A stretch of DNA of 64,000 nucleotides from Bacillota bacterium (GTDB taxonomy: Bacteria; Bacillota; Dethiobacteria; DTU022). A program made the translations under genes and the position numbers. Location: positions 66,841-130,840 of the forward strand of contig JAWSUE010000009.1 of the NCBI GenBank assembly GCA_033549065.1, written 5' to 3'. This document shows, piece after piece, positions 19,082 through 27,202 of this stretch (positions are counted from its first letter, which is position 1; every line of letters starts with the position of its first letter). Below the pieces are notes generated by a model that had not been told where the DNA came from, did no database searches, and was given only the letters and a program-made list of their open reading frames with translations.

Positions 19082-20107
19082 TCAGGCAAACTGCCTTAAA
19101 AATCTTAAATCGTTGGTAAAAAAGAGCCTGAGATCTCCTATGCCGTACTTAAGCATGGCAATCCGTTCAACTCCCATTCCAAATGCAAAACCGGTTACTT
19201 CCTGGTGGTTATAACCGGATACAGAGAGCACATTGGGGTGAACCATACCCGCACCAAGAATTTCCAGCCAGCCAGTATCACTGCAGACCCGACAACCCTC
19301 ACCTTCACACATAACGCAGAGTATATCAACCTCCGCACTCGGTTCCGTAAAGGGGAAAAAACTCGGACGCAGCCTGATTTTCTGTTTCGGTCCGAACATC
19401 TCTCGCACAAATAACAGGAGAGTACCTTTCAGATCTGCAAATGTAATGTCCTTATCAACTGCCAACCCTTCAACCTGATGAAACATTGGTGAGTGCGTGG
19501 CATCGTCATCTCTGCGGAATACTTTACCCGGTGCTATTATTTTAACCGGGAGCTGTGGTGCCTGCTTTTCCATCGCCCTGATCTGTACGGGAGATGTATG
19601 AGTGCGTAAAAGCAAGTCAGTGGTAATGTAAAATGAATCCTGCATATCACGGGCGGGATGATCTGCCGGAAAATTTAGCGATTCATAATTATAATAATCA
19701 CTTTCAATGTCCGGCCCGTAGGCCACCTGGAATCCAAGACCGAGAAAAATCTCTTTTATCTCATCTAAAATCAGGGTCAGGGGATGTCTCTGAGCTATAG
19801 AAACCGGTAATCCGGGAAGAGTAACATCGATTCTTTCACTTTCCCATAGGTCACCCTTCTGTGCATCCTTAAGTACCTGTTCCCTGAGTTCAATTGCAAA
19901 TTCCAGATCTTTCCTTAATTCATTTGCTTTTTGACCAATAACCGGTCTCTCCTCAGGAGGAATACTGCCCAGGCTGCGCAGTAACAAGGTTAGTCTGCCT
20001 TTTTTACCCAGCAGACGAACCCTGATCTCCCTGAGCTCCTCCAGGGTTTTTGCTTTCTTGATCATTTCTTTTGATTCATCTTCGAGTATTTGCATGTCGT
20101 GCTGCAT
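19082..20107 (-). CDS. pheS: Phenylalanyl-tRNA synthetase alpha subunit
   Basis: Catalytic subunit that activates phenylalanine. The 341 residues have the N-terminal coiled coil and a class II core with motif 2 ([21 protein letters not shown]) and motif 3 ([18 protein letters not shown]). The start ATG at 20105-20107 follows GGAGGTG at six bases. A T-box leader and a strong promoter lie directly upstream. Confidence 0.97.
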   Translation of the reverse strand: MQHDMQILEDESKEMIKKAKTLEELREIRVRLLGKKGRLTLLLRSLGSIPPEERPVIGQKANELRKDLEFAIELREQVLKDAQKGDLWESERIDVTLPGLPVSIAQRHPLTLILDEIKEIFLGLGFQVAYGPDIESDYYNYESLNFPADHPARDMQDSFYITTDLLLRTHTSPVQIRAMEKQAPQLPVKIIAPGKVFRRDDDATHSPMFHQVEGLAVDKDITFADLKGTLLLFVREMFGPKQKIRLRPSFFPFTEPSAEVDILCVMCEGEGCRVCSDTGWLEILGAGMVHPNVLSVSGYNHQEVTGFAFGMGVERIAMLKYGIGDLRLFFTNDLRFLRQFA

Positions 20108-20123
20108 CTATCACACCTCCAAA

Positions 20124-20378
20124 ATAAAAAAACCCTTCGACGAGGGACGAAAGGGGTTTTTCCGCGGTACCACCCAATTTAGCCGCTTAGCGGCTCACTT
20201 AATTACCATAACGGGTTCACCGTCTCTGCTTAATCAGTAAAATTCCCTTTCAGCAGGATACTCCGGAGTGAATTTCAGTTGAAGACGCCGGGCCGGCTTG
20301 CAGTCACGACCGAACCTCCCTGAACAGCGTTGACACAACCTACTTATCTCCATCATCATTTTTTTATATCCAATTTAT
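20124..20378 (-). promoter_or_regulatory. T-box riboswitch leader of pheST
   Basis: On the minus strand the conserved antiterminator sequence GGGTGGTACCGCGG is at 20162-20175. A terminator hairpin follows (arms around AACCCCTTTCG and CGAAGGGTT, then a T7 run) at about 20124-20160. Upstream lies stem I with an AGTA element. T-boxes sense uncharged tRNA; here the ligand should be tRNA-Phe. UUC triplets occur in the expected part of stem I, but I could not fix the specifier with certainty. Confidence 0.93.
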
Positions 20379-20384
20379 AAAGGA

Positions 20385-20413
20385 ATTATAGCATTTAAAA
20401 CTACACTCTTCAA
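20385..20413 (-). promoter_or_regulatory. Promoter of the pheST T-box transcript
   Basis: Minus strand TTGAAG (20408-20413), 17-base spacer, TATAAT (20385-20390). It overlaps the end of the upstream gene region and sits just before the T-box leader. Confidence 0.8.
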
Positions 20414-20418
20414 GGTAA

Positions 20419-21219
20419 TCAGGCGGAACGCTGGCGTACCGCCTCAAACAAAAGTAGAGAAGCCGCTACTGCAGCATTTAAAGACTCGATTTTTTCGCTT
20501 AATGGAATCCTGACAGTTATATCAGCTTCATTAATCATCTGGCGATTTATCCCGGAAGCTTCATTGCCGATTATTATGGCTGACGGTTTACTGAAATCAG
20601 CTTCCCAGTATAATTTACCGGAATGTGCAGAAGTGGCTATAAGCTGTATTCCCTCATTTTTGATTTTATGGACCAGTTCATTTATTAATTTTACCTGCTT
20701 CATGTATATTTTAAACAAAGCTCCGGCCGAAGAACGCATGACTTTCGGGCCGTAGGGATCCACAGTCCCCGTAGAATAATAGAGGTAATCCACTCCTGCT
20801 CCGGCTGAGCTTCGGATTATCGTCCCCATGTTGCCCGGATCCTGAATTCTGTCCAGAATTAAGATCAGTTTATTAGGACTATCGCCTTTCAGTAAATGAT
20901 CACTGTTTGTTAAAGCGGCAATCGCTGCTACTTCCCGGGGTGATTCAGTATCTGTTATTAATTTAAAAAGTTTCGCGCTTGCGATAACCAGTTTTACCGA
21001 TGATGGTAAATCATCAAACCAGTTTTGATTCTCTGTAAGGTACTCATCGGTAGTCAATACTACCTGTAAAGGGATCCCCGCATTTCTTGCTTCTCTTACC
21101 AGGTTAGGTCCTTCCAGAGCTATTCGTCCGGTTTCATGCCTGAACTTTTTGCTTTTCTGCAGCCGCATAAAATCTTTAATAAGCGTATTCTGTGGACTTT
21201 CAATACGCAGGAGATCCAT
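20419..21219 (-). CDS. TrmH/SpoU family RNA 2'-O-methyltransferase
   Basis: SAM-dependent ribose methyltransferase acting on rRNA or tRNA. The 266 residues hold an N-terminal RNA-binding domain (EGPNLVREA) and a C-terminal SPOUT knot with motif 1 (QDPGNMGTIIRSSAGAGVD), motif 2 (AIIIGNEASGINRQ) and motif 3 (IPLSEKIESLNAAVAASLLLFE). It directly follows the TrkA gene with no gap and precedes the pheST promoter, a common Clostridia order. The target nucleotide cannot be told; it is close to the RlmB/YsgA type. Confidence 0.9.
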   Translation of the reverse strand: MDLLRIESPQNTLIKDFMRLQKSKKFRHETGRIALEGPNLVREARNAGIPLQVVLTTDEYLTENQNWFDDLPSSVKLVIASAKLFKLITDTESPREVAAIAALTNSDHLLKGDSPNKLILILDRIQDPGNMGTIIRSSAGAGVDYLYYSTGTVDPYGPKVMRSSAGALFKIYMKQVKLINELVHKIKNEGIQLIATSAHSGKLYWEADFSKPSAIIIGNEASGINRQMINEADITVRIPLSEKIESLNAAVAASLLLFEAVRQRSA

Positions 21220-21876
21220 CTATATCCACTCCAACTTCTTAAGCGCTTTGTTATCACCAACCGCGACAATAATATCTTCTTCTTTTATAACATCTTCGGC
21301 AACAGGAAAAATATTGGTCTGCTCCCCGTTTGTCCTGCGCAGGGCAATTATACTGATTCCGTAGTGAGCTCTAAAATCAATTTCTTTCAGCGACCTGCCG
21401 ATCATTTCTTCCGGTGCAGTGACTTCCACCACGCTGTATTCATCTGAAAGTTCGATCATATCGATGATGGTAGGGGATATTAAGCTGTGGGCCAGTTTCG
21501 AACCCATATCCCTTTCAGGATGGATAACCCTGTTGATTCCGATCTTGTTGAGGACTTTTCCATGAAGATCGGTTTGTGCCTTGGCAACAGTATATTTTGC
21601 ACCCATCTCAACCATTAGAAGGGCGCACATGATACTGGCCTGGATATCATAACCGATAGCGAGAATAACCGCATCGAAATTATTGATCCCCAGGGCGCGC
21701 AGGCTGGATTCAGACGCTGCATCCGTTACAGCCGCATCGGTAACCTCGCTGCTGATCTCCTGGATCAGCTTTTCATTTTTATCAACAACCATCACATCAT
21801 GTCCAAGCTCATACAAGGTCTTTGCAACACTTGATCCAAAACGACCTGCCCCTATTACTAAAAACTGTTTAGCCAT
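21220..21876 (-). CDS. TrkA/KtrA family potassium channel regulatory protein
   Basis: Cytoplasmic RCK-domain subunit that gates a KtrB/TrkH-type potassium transporter in response to nucleotide. The 218 residues contain the Rossmann RCK_N domain (VIGAGRFGSSVAKTL, then VVDKNE) and an RCK_C domain at about 135-218 (EEMIGRSLKEIDFRAHYGI). The ATG at 21874-21876 follows GGAGG at normal spacing; an upstream in-frame start would add nine poor residues. No membrane partner is nearby, so the channel gene must lie elsewhere. Confidence 0.88.
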   Translation of the reverse strand: MAKQFLVIGAGRFGSSVAKTLYELGHDVMVVDKNEKLIQEISSEVTDAAVTDAASESSLRALGINNFDAVILAIGYDIQASIMCALLMVEMGAKYTVAKAQTDLHGKVLNKIGINRVIHPERDMGSKLAHSLISPTIIDMIELSDEYSVVEVTAPEEMIGRSLKEIDFRAHYGISIIALRRTNGEQTNIFPVAEDVIKEEDIIVAVGDNKALKKLEWI

Positions 21877-21910
21877 TAATACACCTCCCGATGTATCAAG
21901 CACATCAATA

Positions 21911-21944
21911 GATAAAAATAAGGGCCAAGAAATTACTCTGGCCC
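21911..21944 (-). terminator. Terminator after rplT
   Basis: On the minus strand GGGCCA and TGGCCC arms (21939-21944 and 21922-21927) flank an 11-base loop and are followed by TTATTTTTAT. It lies between the rplT stop and the trkA-like start and ends the infC-rpmI-rplT transcript. Confidence 0.75.
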
Positions 21945-21969
21945 TGTTATTAATATTGTATTCGACAAT

Positions 21970-22323
21970 TTAAGCATTTTCTTTAGCCACTTCAACCAGC
22001 CTGGTAAAAGCAGGCTTATCATTTACAGCCAGGTCGGCTAACACCTTGCGATTGATCTGTACATCAGCTTTTTTCAATCCATTTATGAAGCGGCTGTATG
22101 ACATACCGTCAGCCCTGGCTGCAGCATTGATCCTGGCAATCCACAATTTACGAAAATCACGTTTACGCTGTCTCCGGTCACGGTAGGCATATGAAAGTGA
22201 CTTCATAACCTGCTGGTTGGCAACTCTGAACAGCTTGCTCTTGGCGCCATAGTATCCTTTGGCGAGTTTTAATATTTTTTTACGCCTTTTGCGGGCGACT
22301 GAACCTCTCTTTATGCGAGGCAT
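21970..22323 (-). CDS. rplT: 50S ribosomal protein L20
   Basis: Early-assembly protein of the large subunit and, in many bacteria, the translational or transcriptional repressor of its own operon through the leader. The 117 residues are basic, begin [20 protein letters not shown] and carry [20 protein letters not shown], the L20 signature. It ends the infC-rpmI-rplT operon. Confidence 0.97.
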   Translation of the reverse strand: MPRIKRGSVARKRRKKILKLAKGYYGAKSKLFRVANQQVMKSLSYAYRDRRQRKRDFRKLWIARINAAARADGMSYSRFINGLKKADVQINRKVLADLAVNDKPAFTRLVEVAKENA

Positions 22324-22404
22324 TTTGGATCATCCTCCTACTTATATTCTGACAAATTAATAAAAAAACTTATTGTAAAACCGATTAGTACTCACTCGAA
22401 AAGT

Positions 22405-22596
22405 TTATGGAATAAGCAGTTTTACCCGTTTTGTATCTGCCGGTTTTACTAAAGTTGATTTTCTCAGTCTTCTGATCCGCTTACTGCTTTTTTTCCCGGT
22501 CAGGTGGCTGGCAAAAGCACGGTAGCGTTTAATTTTTCCGCTACCGGTTTTTTTAAAACGTTTTGCCGCACCGCGGTGCGTTTTCATTTTAGGCAT
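22405..22596 (-). CDS. rpmI: 50S ribosomal protein L35
   Basis: Small basic protein of the large subunit. The 63 residues begin [20 protein letters not shown], which is diagnostic. It lies between infC and rplT, as in nearly all bacteria. Confidence 0.97.
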   Translation of the reverse strand: MPKMKTHRGAAKRFKKTGSGKIKRYRAFASHLTGKKSSKRIRRLRKSTLVKPADTKRVKLLIP

Positions 22597-22617
22597 TATT
22601 ACAACAACCTTCCTCTA

Positions 22618-23127
22618 CTATGATTTGGGCGTTAAAATCATGATCATATTACGCCCTTCCTGTTTGGCAGGCTTCTCAACCTGACCGTATTCCTCCAGGT
22701 CTTTGGCCATCTTTTGGCAAAGTTTTTGGGCAATTTCCGGATGAGTTATTTCACGACCTCTGAACATGACTGTAACTTTAATCTTGTCTCCGTTTTCAAG
22801 AAATTTTTGACCTCTTTTAACCTTTACATCAAAATCATGTTTATCAATATTGGGCCTCAATTTAATTTCTTTGATAGTAGTTACTTTCTGCTTCTTTCGT
22901 GCTTCCCGATCCTTTTTACTCTGTTCATACTTGAACTTACCGTAATCCATCAGACGGCATACAGGTGGTCGGGCGCTCGGAGCTACATTAACCAGATCCA
23001 CTTTCTTTTCCCGGGCCATAGCCAGAGCTTCTTCCGTTTTCATAACACCCAGCTGGGTACCATCAGCATCGATAACCAGCACTTCCCTGGCATTGATTTG
23101 TTCATTCACGAACAAACTCTTACTAAT
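22618..23127 (-). CDS. infC: Translation initiation factor IF-3, ATT start codon
   Basis: Binds the 30S subunit, blocks early 50S joining and checks start codons and initiator tRNA. I place the start at the ATT at 23125-23127: GGAGGTG lies seven bases upstream, and the product then begins MSKSLFVNEQINAREV with 169 residues, matching IF-3. The first in-frame NTG would be a TTG four codons later, without a Shine-Dalgarno. A rare ATT start on infC is the known basis of IF-3 autoregulation in other bacteria. It carries SARPPVCRLMDYGKFKYEQSK and IKLRPNIDKHDFDVK, both family-typical. Confidence 0.93.
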   Translation of the reverse strand: MSKSLFVNEQINAREVLVIDADGTQLGVMKTEEALAMAREKKVDLVNVAPSARPPVCRLMDYGKFKYEQSKKDREARKKQKVTTIKEIKLRPNIDKHDFDVKVKRGQKFLENGDKIKVTVMFRGREITHPEIAQKLCQKMAKDLEEYGQVEKPAKQEGRNMIMILTPKS

Positions 23128-23135
23128 ATCGTTTC

Positions 23136-23274
23136 ACCTCCAAAAATAATTAAAAAGAGCAGGCGTATGCCACCTGCTCTTAATATCCCTTTTCTTCTGG
23201 ATAAACCCTGGTAGCAACTTTTTCGCCTCAGGGTGAGAAGCGGTGGCTTCTACTTAAACCATTACTCATAACAC
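23136..23274 (-). promoter_or_regulatory. Structured leader of infC-rpmI-rplT (L20-type attenuator)
   Basis: About 140 transcribed bases separate the promoter from the infC Shine-Dalgarno. The leader contains a GAAGCCACCGCTTC hairpin region and ends with an intrinsic terminator: arms AGAGCAGG and CCTGCTCT (23173-23180 and 23156-23163) followed by TTTTTAATTATTTT. Firmicutes commonly place an L20-binding autoregulatory leader here. The assignment rests on position and attenuator architecture, not on a covariance search. Confidence 0.65.
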
Positions 23275-23280
23275 CTTTAA

Positions 23281-23309
23281 AATATATCAGAATTCAGACA
23301 TCCGGTCAA
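23281..23309 (-). promoter_or_regulatory. Promoter of the infC operon
   Basis: Minus strand TTGACC (23304-23309), 17-base spacer, TATATT (23281-23286), placed in the gap after thrS. Confidence 0.78.
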
Positions 23310-23336
23310 ATGTTTTTCTTTTGTTAAAGCCTTTTT

Positions 23337-25247
23337 TTACTCATTTTTTTTCAGATCAACAGCTTCTTTTAATGCATTTATAAAATCTGCCAGATTCCCT
23401 GCTCCCAAATCGCCCTTTTCGCGATGGCGGATCGCTACCTGTCCGCTCTCAACCTCCCTGTCACCGACAATCAGCATGTAGGGGATTTTTTTCACCTGGG
23501 CTTCCCTGATTTTATAACCGACCTTCTCATTGCGCTGATCCAGGGTAACCCTGAATCCTTCTTTCTTCAGTTCATCATATACCGCTTGAGCATATTGATG
23601 GCTGCGGTCGGTAACGGGAATGACTGCAGTCTGGACAGGTGCAAGCCATACCGGAAAAGCTCCCCCGTAATGTTCGATCAACAGAGCCATCAATCTTTCC
23701 ATTGAGCCGTATATAACCCGGTGTATTACTGCCGGACGATGTTTATCTCCATCCTCACCGATATAGGTCAAATCGAATTTTTCAGGCATCTGGAAATCAA
23801 GCTGAATTGTACCGCACTGCCAGCTTCTTCCCAGGCAGTCTTCCAGATGGAAATCTATCTTCGGCCCGTAAAAAGCACCGTCACCTTCATTAACCCTGTA
23901 GTTTATCTCTCTTTCCATGAGGACATGTTCCAGTATTCCGGTTGCTTTATCCCACATTTCCAGTGACCCCATGGCTTTTTCAGGCCTGGTGCTCAGCTCA
24001 ACCCGGTAGTCAAATCCAAAAACCTTATAGAAACGGTCCATCAGCTCGATAACGCCGGCTACTTCTGATTCAACCTGTTCGGGAAGCATAAAAATATGCG
24101 CATCATCCTGGGTAAATGAACGTACCCGCATTAAACCGTGTAGTGTTCCCGATAATTCATGGCGGTGAACAATACCCATTTCGCCTATACGGCGTGGAAG
24201 ATCCCTGTAACTATGCATCTTTGAACGGTAAATCAGTATTGCGCCGGGACAATTCATCGGTTTAACAGCAAAATCCAGATCGTCGATTTTTGTAAAGTAC
24301 ATGTTTTCTCTAAAATGATCCCAGTGTCCCGATTGTTCCCATAAACTTCTGGCTAGTATAAGCGGGGTTTTGATCTCTTCGTAATCTGCCAGGCGGTGTT
24401 CCCTACGCCAGAAATCGGTTAGCTCCTGCCAGATCACCATGCCGTTATTATGAAGGAAGGGGAACCCGGGACCTTCATCGTGCAAGCTGAAGAGTTCAAG
24501 TTCTTTACCCAGTTTACGGTGGTCTCGCTTCCTTGCCTCTTCAAGCATATTGAGGTAATGCTCAAGGCGTTCCTTACTGGGGAAAGCTGTTCCGTATATT
24601 CTCTGGAGCATGGTATTTTTTTCATCACCGCGCCAGTAGGCCCCGGCAAGACCGGTCAGCTTAAATGCTTTAACCATTCCTGTATGGCTCAAGTGAGGGC
24701 CGGCACAAAGATCGATAAAATCATCCTGTTCATAACAGCTGATTACCACATCATCAGGTAGGTCATTGATTAACTCAACCTTATAATGCTCTCCCTTTTC
24801 CCGGAATAGCTTCAGTGCTTCTTCCCTGCTCAACTCTTTCCGGCGGATCGGCTTCCTCTCTTTAATTATTTTTTTCATCTCTTTTTCGATCTTTTCAAGA
24901 TCGTCAGATGAAATCGGTTCTTCAAATTCAAAATCATAATAGAAACCATTTTCTATGGCCGGGCCAATACCCATCTTGGCAGTTGGGTAGAGTCTTTTTA
25001 CAGCGTGAGCCATTACATGGCTGGCACTATGACGGTAAATACTGGCTCCCTGGGGGGAATCAAAATTGACAAAGTCAACAGTGCTGTTTCCTGTTAGCGG
25101 TTGATGCAGATCGCATTCTTTCCCGTTCACCAGCACTGCAATCAAATCATTATTTTCAGCAGTTTTCTCTTTATAAAGATCCAGGCAGGTTGTACCTTCA
25201 GGATAAAGGGCTTCTTTTCCGTTTTGCATTTTTATTTTTATATCCAA
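23337..25247 (-). CDS. thrS: Threonyl-tRNA synthetase
   Basis: Charges tRNA-Thr and edits mischarged Ser. The 636 residues are full length: TGS domain (about 1-62), editing domain with RHSASHVMAHAV and IDLCAGPHLSHTG, class II core with KPMNCPGAILIY, motif 2 (GIVHRHELSGTLHGLMRVR), the zinc-binding Cys/His set, and an anticodon domain ending VGDREVESGQVAIRHR. The likely start is TTG at 25247 after GGAGG; an ATG six codons in is possible. It has its own promoter. I found no T-box motif in its short leader. Confidence 0.96.
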   Translation of the reverse strand: MDIKIKMQNGKEALYPEGTTCLDLYKEKTAENNDLIAVLVNGKECDLHQPLTGNSTVDFVNFDSPQGASIYRHSASHVMAHAVKRLYPTAKMGIGPAIENGFYYDFEFEEPISSDDLEKIEKEMKKIIKERKPIRRKELSREEALKLFREKGEHYKVELINDLPDDVVISCYEQDDFIDLCAGPHLSHTGMVKAFKLTGLAGAYWRGDEKNTMLQRIYGTAFPSKERLEHYLNMLEEARKRDHRKLGKELELFSLHDEGPGFPFLHNNGMVIWQELTDFWRREHRLADYEEIKTPLILARSLWEQSGHWDHFRENMYFTKIDDLDFAVKPMNCPGAILIYRSKMHSYRDLPRRIGEMGIVHRHELSGTLHGLMRVRSFTQDDAHIFMLPEQVESEVAGVIELMDRFYKVFGFDYRVELSTRPEKAMGSLEMWDKATGILEHVLMEREINYRVNEGDGAFYGPKIDFHLEDCLGRSWQCGTIQLDFQMPEKFDLTYIGEDGDKHRPAVIHRVIYGSMERLMALLIEHYGGAFPVWLAPVQTAVIPVTDRSHQYAQAVYDELKKEGFRVTLDQRNEKVGYKIREAQVKKIPYMLIVGDREVESGQVAIRHREKGDLGAGNLADFINALKEAVDLKKNE

Positions 25248-25310
25248 GAGTATTTGCCTCCTTATAGCAGCAATGTTTATCCAGTTTTTATGATCAAGTC
25301 GTATAGAAGT

Positions 25311-25339
25311 ATGATAGAACTTGCCCCTTGCCCTGTCAA
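25311..25339 (-). promoter_or_regulatory. Promoter of thrS
   Basis: Minus strand TTGACA (25334-25339), 17-base spacer, TATCAT (25311-25316). The leader to the start codon is about 60 bases. Confidence 0.8.
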
Positions 25340-25379
25340 GGGAAAAGGCGTAATAACCTTTTCATATAACCTTGAAAAA

Positions 25380-26312
25380 CTATCCTTTCAGGTTTATTAC
25401 ACCGGGAATCAGTTCAACAGAAGCCGGTGCCCTACCCGGCTGCTCACCGTCGAGATTAAGCAGCGCTTTCCCGCTGGATGTAATCTCGATATTCTTACCG
25501 CGCAGACTCATTATTCTGGGATGGCTCAGGTGTTTGCCGCGGTATACCCTGGGGAGATTAATCAATAAGTTCATCTTGCTTAGATTACGTAAAATTATAA
25601 TATCAAAAAGGCCGTCATCCATTTCTGCCCCTGGAGCGACGAACATACCGCCCCCAAAATAACAACCATTTCCCACAACCACTATAGTAATCGGTTCATT
25701 ACAGACCTCTTTACCATCAACAACAATCTTCATTTTTTGGTTCTTGTAGAGAAAAAGGCTGACCACGGTTCCCCAGAGGAACGATATAAATCCACCCAGA
25801 GCTTTACTGGTACGGTTAACCCTGGCAACGGTATCACCATCCAGGCCCAATCCGGCGACATTTATAAAGTATCTTTCCTCATCATAGCCCTGGTTATTTA
25901 TATATTGAACCCTGCCGGCATCAACCGGTCTCACCGGACTATCAATTATATGCCTGATCGCTTCTCCGGCATCTTTGGGAATACCTACCGTTCTGCTCAG
26001 ATCCCGGCCTGTCCCGGTTGATACAAAACTAAAGGCTCTAGTTTCTCTAATCGCATCGTCAATTCCATCTGTAAAAAAACCATTGATCACTTCATTCGCT
26101 GTTCCATCACCGCCAACAGAAATTATCAGGTTGTATCCTTCATGCAGATAACGGGCCGTAATTTCAGTGGCATGCCCAGGTGCTTCAGTCAGGGAATATA
26201 CAAATGACAGCCCTTCATTTTCAAAAGCGGCTGCCATCTCCGGCCATTTTTGACCGGTCTTTCCATTTGCTGAAGCCGGGTTTACAACCACGGCAGCTTT
26301 TATTTCCTGCAC
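25380..26312 (-). CDS. Diacylglycerol kinase family lipid kinase (YegS/DgkB-like)
   Basis: ATP-dependent kinase that phosphorylates a diacylglycerol-like lipid at the membrane. The 310 residues begin with VVVNPASANGKTGQKWPEM and carry the catalytic-domain motif ISVGGDGTANEVINGF and GTGRDLSRTVGIP, then the C-terminal beta-sandwich with FGGGMFVAPGAEMDDGLFD. GTG at 26310-26312 is preferred because GAGGGGTGG precedes it; an upstream ATG (26348) has no Shine-Dalgarno. An extended -10 (TGATATAAT) lies upstream near 26430. Substrate preference cannot be read from sequence. Confidence 0.88.
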   Translation of the reverse strand: MQEIKAAVVVNPASANGKTGQKWPEMAAAFENEGLSFVYSLTEAPGHATEITARYLHEGYNLIISVGGDGTANEVINGFFTDGIDDAIRETRAFSFVSTGTGRDLSRTVGIPKDAGEAIRHIIDSPVRPVDAGRVQYINNQGYDEERYFINVAGLGLDGDTVARVNRTSKALGGFISFLWGTVVSLFLYKNQKMKIVVDGKEVCNEPITIVVVGNGCYFGGGMFVAPGAEMDDGLFDIIILRNLSKMNLLINLPRVYRGKHLSHPRIMSLRGKNIEITSSGKALLNLDGEQPGRAPASVELIPGVINLKG

Positions 26313-26430
26313 CTTATCCACCCCTCGCCTGGTTTTCCAAAACTTCATATATATCTGATCAATCCAAACTAAATAACCATAGCAGTTTCAGCCGATCCTT
26401 AGATGAGTATGCTATTTCATGAATTATATC

Positions 26431-26470
26431 ATAAAAAAATGCCCGGATATCTTTAACATCCGGACATTTT
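26431..26470. terminator. Bidirectional terminator-like hairpin
   Basis: GCCCGGAT and ATCCGGAC arms flank a short loop, with A/T runs on both outer sides, so T-tracts follow the stem on either strand. It separates the lipid kinase from the decayed DUF21 region. Confidence 0.65.
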
Positions 26471-26479
26471 TGATAAATT

Positions 26480-26640
26480 ATTCCAGCTCCGGCTCCAGGC
26501 GGTATTTCGCTACCATCTAAGCAATTCTGTACACTACTGTCGGTAGCCTTAGCATTTTGGTGCCTCTTTCTTGGGTATTTCTACCCATCTAAATGGAGAG
26601 GGAAAGTAGCTGTCTACACTTTTCCTCAAACTATGAAATT
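26480..26640 (-). other. Gene-free stretch with strong dyads, possibly structured RNA or decayed coding DNA
   Basis: No credible ORF. On the minus strand GGGTAGAAATACCC and GGTAGCGAAATACC are compact hairpins, and CTAAG/CTTAG and GCTACC/GGTAGC arms cross each other as in a pseudoknot. The element lies downstream of the broken DUF21 gene and just before a terminator. It does not match any riboswitch consensus I could recall with confidence. Confidence 0.35.
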
Positions 26641-26648
26641 TCAATTAT

Positions 26649-27003
26649 TTATAACCGGGGATATTTGATTTCTTCAAAAGGAACAGCTTCATTTTGCACG
26701 ATGCCCCGTAGAAGCCTTCCGAGGATATCAGATTGAGAAAAGGAAAGCCGCAACACCTACCAATAAAGAACCTGAAAGCAGGGCAAGGAGAACATTTACA
26801 GCCACATTACCCCAAAGAATTGTAACCAGTGAGAAGTTGGAGTCTTCTCTAAGAGCAAGAACCCGAAGTGCATGCTTGTCATTCTTACCAACTTCCAGTT
26901 CTAGACGCAGTTTGCTTATGCTAAAAAAAGCCAGGTTTGAGCCTGAAAACATTGCTGATTGAGACAGGCACAGACCAATTCCAATCCAGGTAAAAAGAGC
27001 CAT
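26649..27003 (-). pseudogene. DUF21 (CNNM/CorC-like) membrane protein, internally deleted
   Basis: The ATG at 27001-27003 (GGAGGG upstream) opens about 91 codons that match the N terminus of DUF21 membrane proteins: MALFTWIGIGLCLSQSAMFSG, then SKLRLELEVGKNDKHALRVL and NVAVNVLLALLSGS. The frame stops at 26728. One base out of frame the DNA continues DILGRLLRGIVQNEAVPFEE to a stop at 26649, which resembles the C-terminal end of the same family. A central part of roughly 200 residues is therefore missing, and the gene is dead or makes only a short membrane fragment. Identification of the C-terminal piece is from memory of the family and less sure. Confidence 0.65.
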
Positions 27004-27127
27004 AATCAACCCTCCGCATTAATTCTGAGCGCAAATGGTGCACCGAATATTAAAGATATCTATTCCAAAGCTTTATAAAAATTCTACTGCTGCATGATTA
27101 TCTCCTTTACTTGGGTACCAACATCAC

Positions 27128-27182
27128 TGCTATGCTATAATTAAAACATCAAGCAAATTCGTCATTATTAAATTGCATAGCA
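27128..27182 (+). promoter_or_regulatory. Extended -10 promoter with flanking inverted repeat, ATPase/TOPRIM operon
   Basis: TGCTATAAT at 27133-27141 is an extended -10 box; the -35 is weak. The arms TGCTATGC (27128-27135) and GCATAGCA (27175-27182) form an 8-bp inverted repeat that brackets the start of transcription and ends just before the Shine-Dalgarno. This could be an operator or a leader stem. Confidence 0.5.
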
Positions 27183-27202
27183 ACTGAACGGAGGTGTGGC
27201 CA

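Noticed and set aside
22714-23214. 166-codon plus-strand ORF opposite infC
   Set aside because: Low-complexity antisense shadow of infC and its leader, with no Shine-Dalgarno or family pattern.
26480-26640. Cyclic-di-GMP (GEMM) or Mg2+ (M-box) riboswitch
   Set aside because: Some short motifs look similar, but the conserved cores could not be matched, and the element lies downstream of, not before, a gene.
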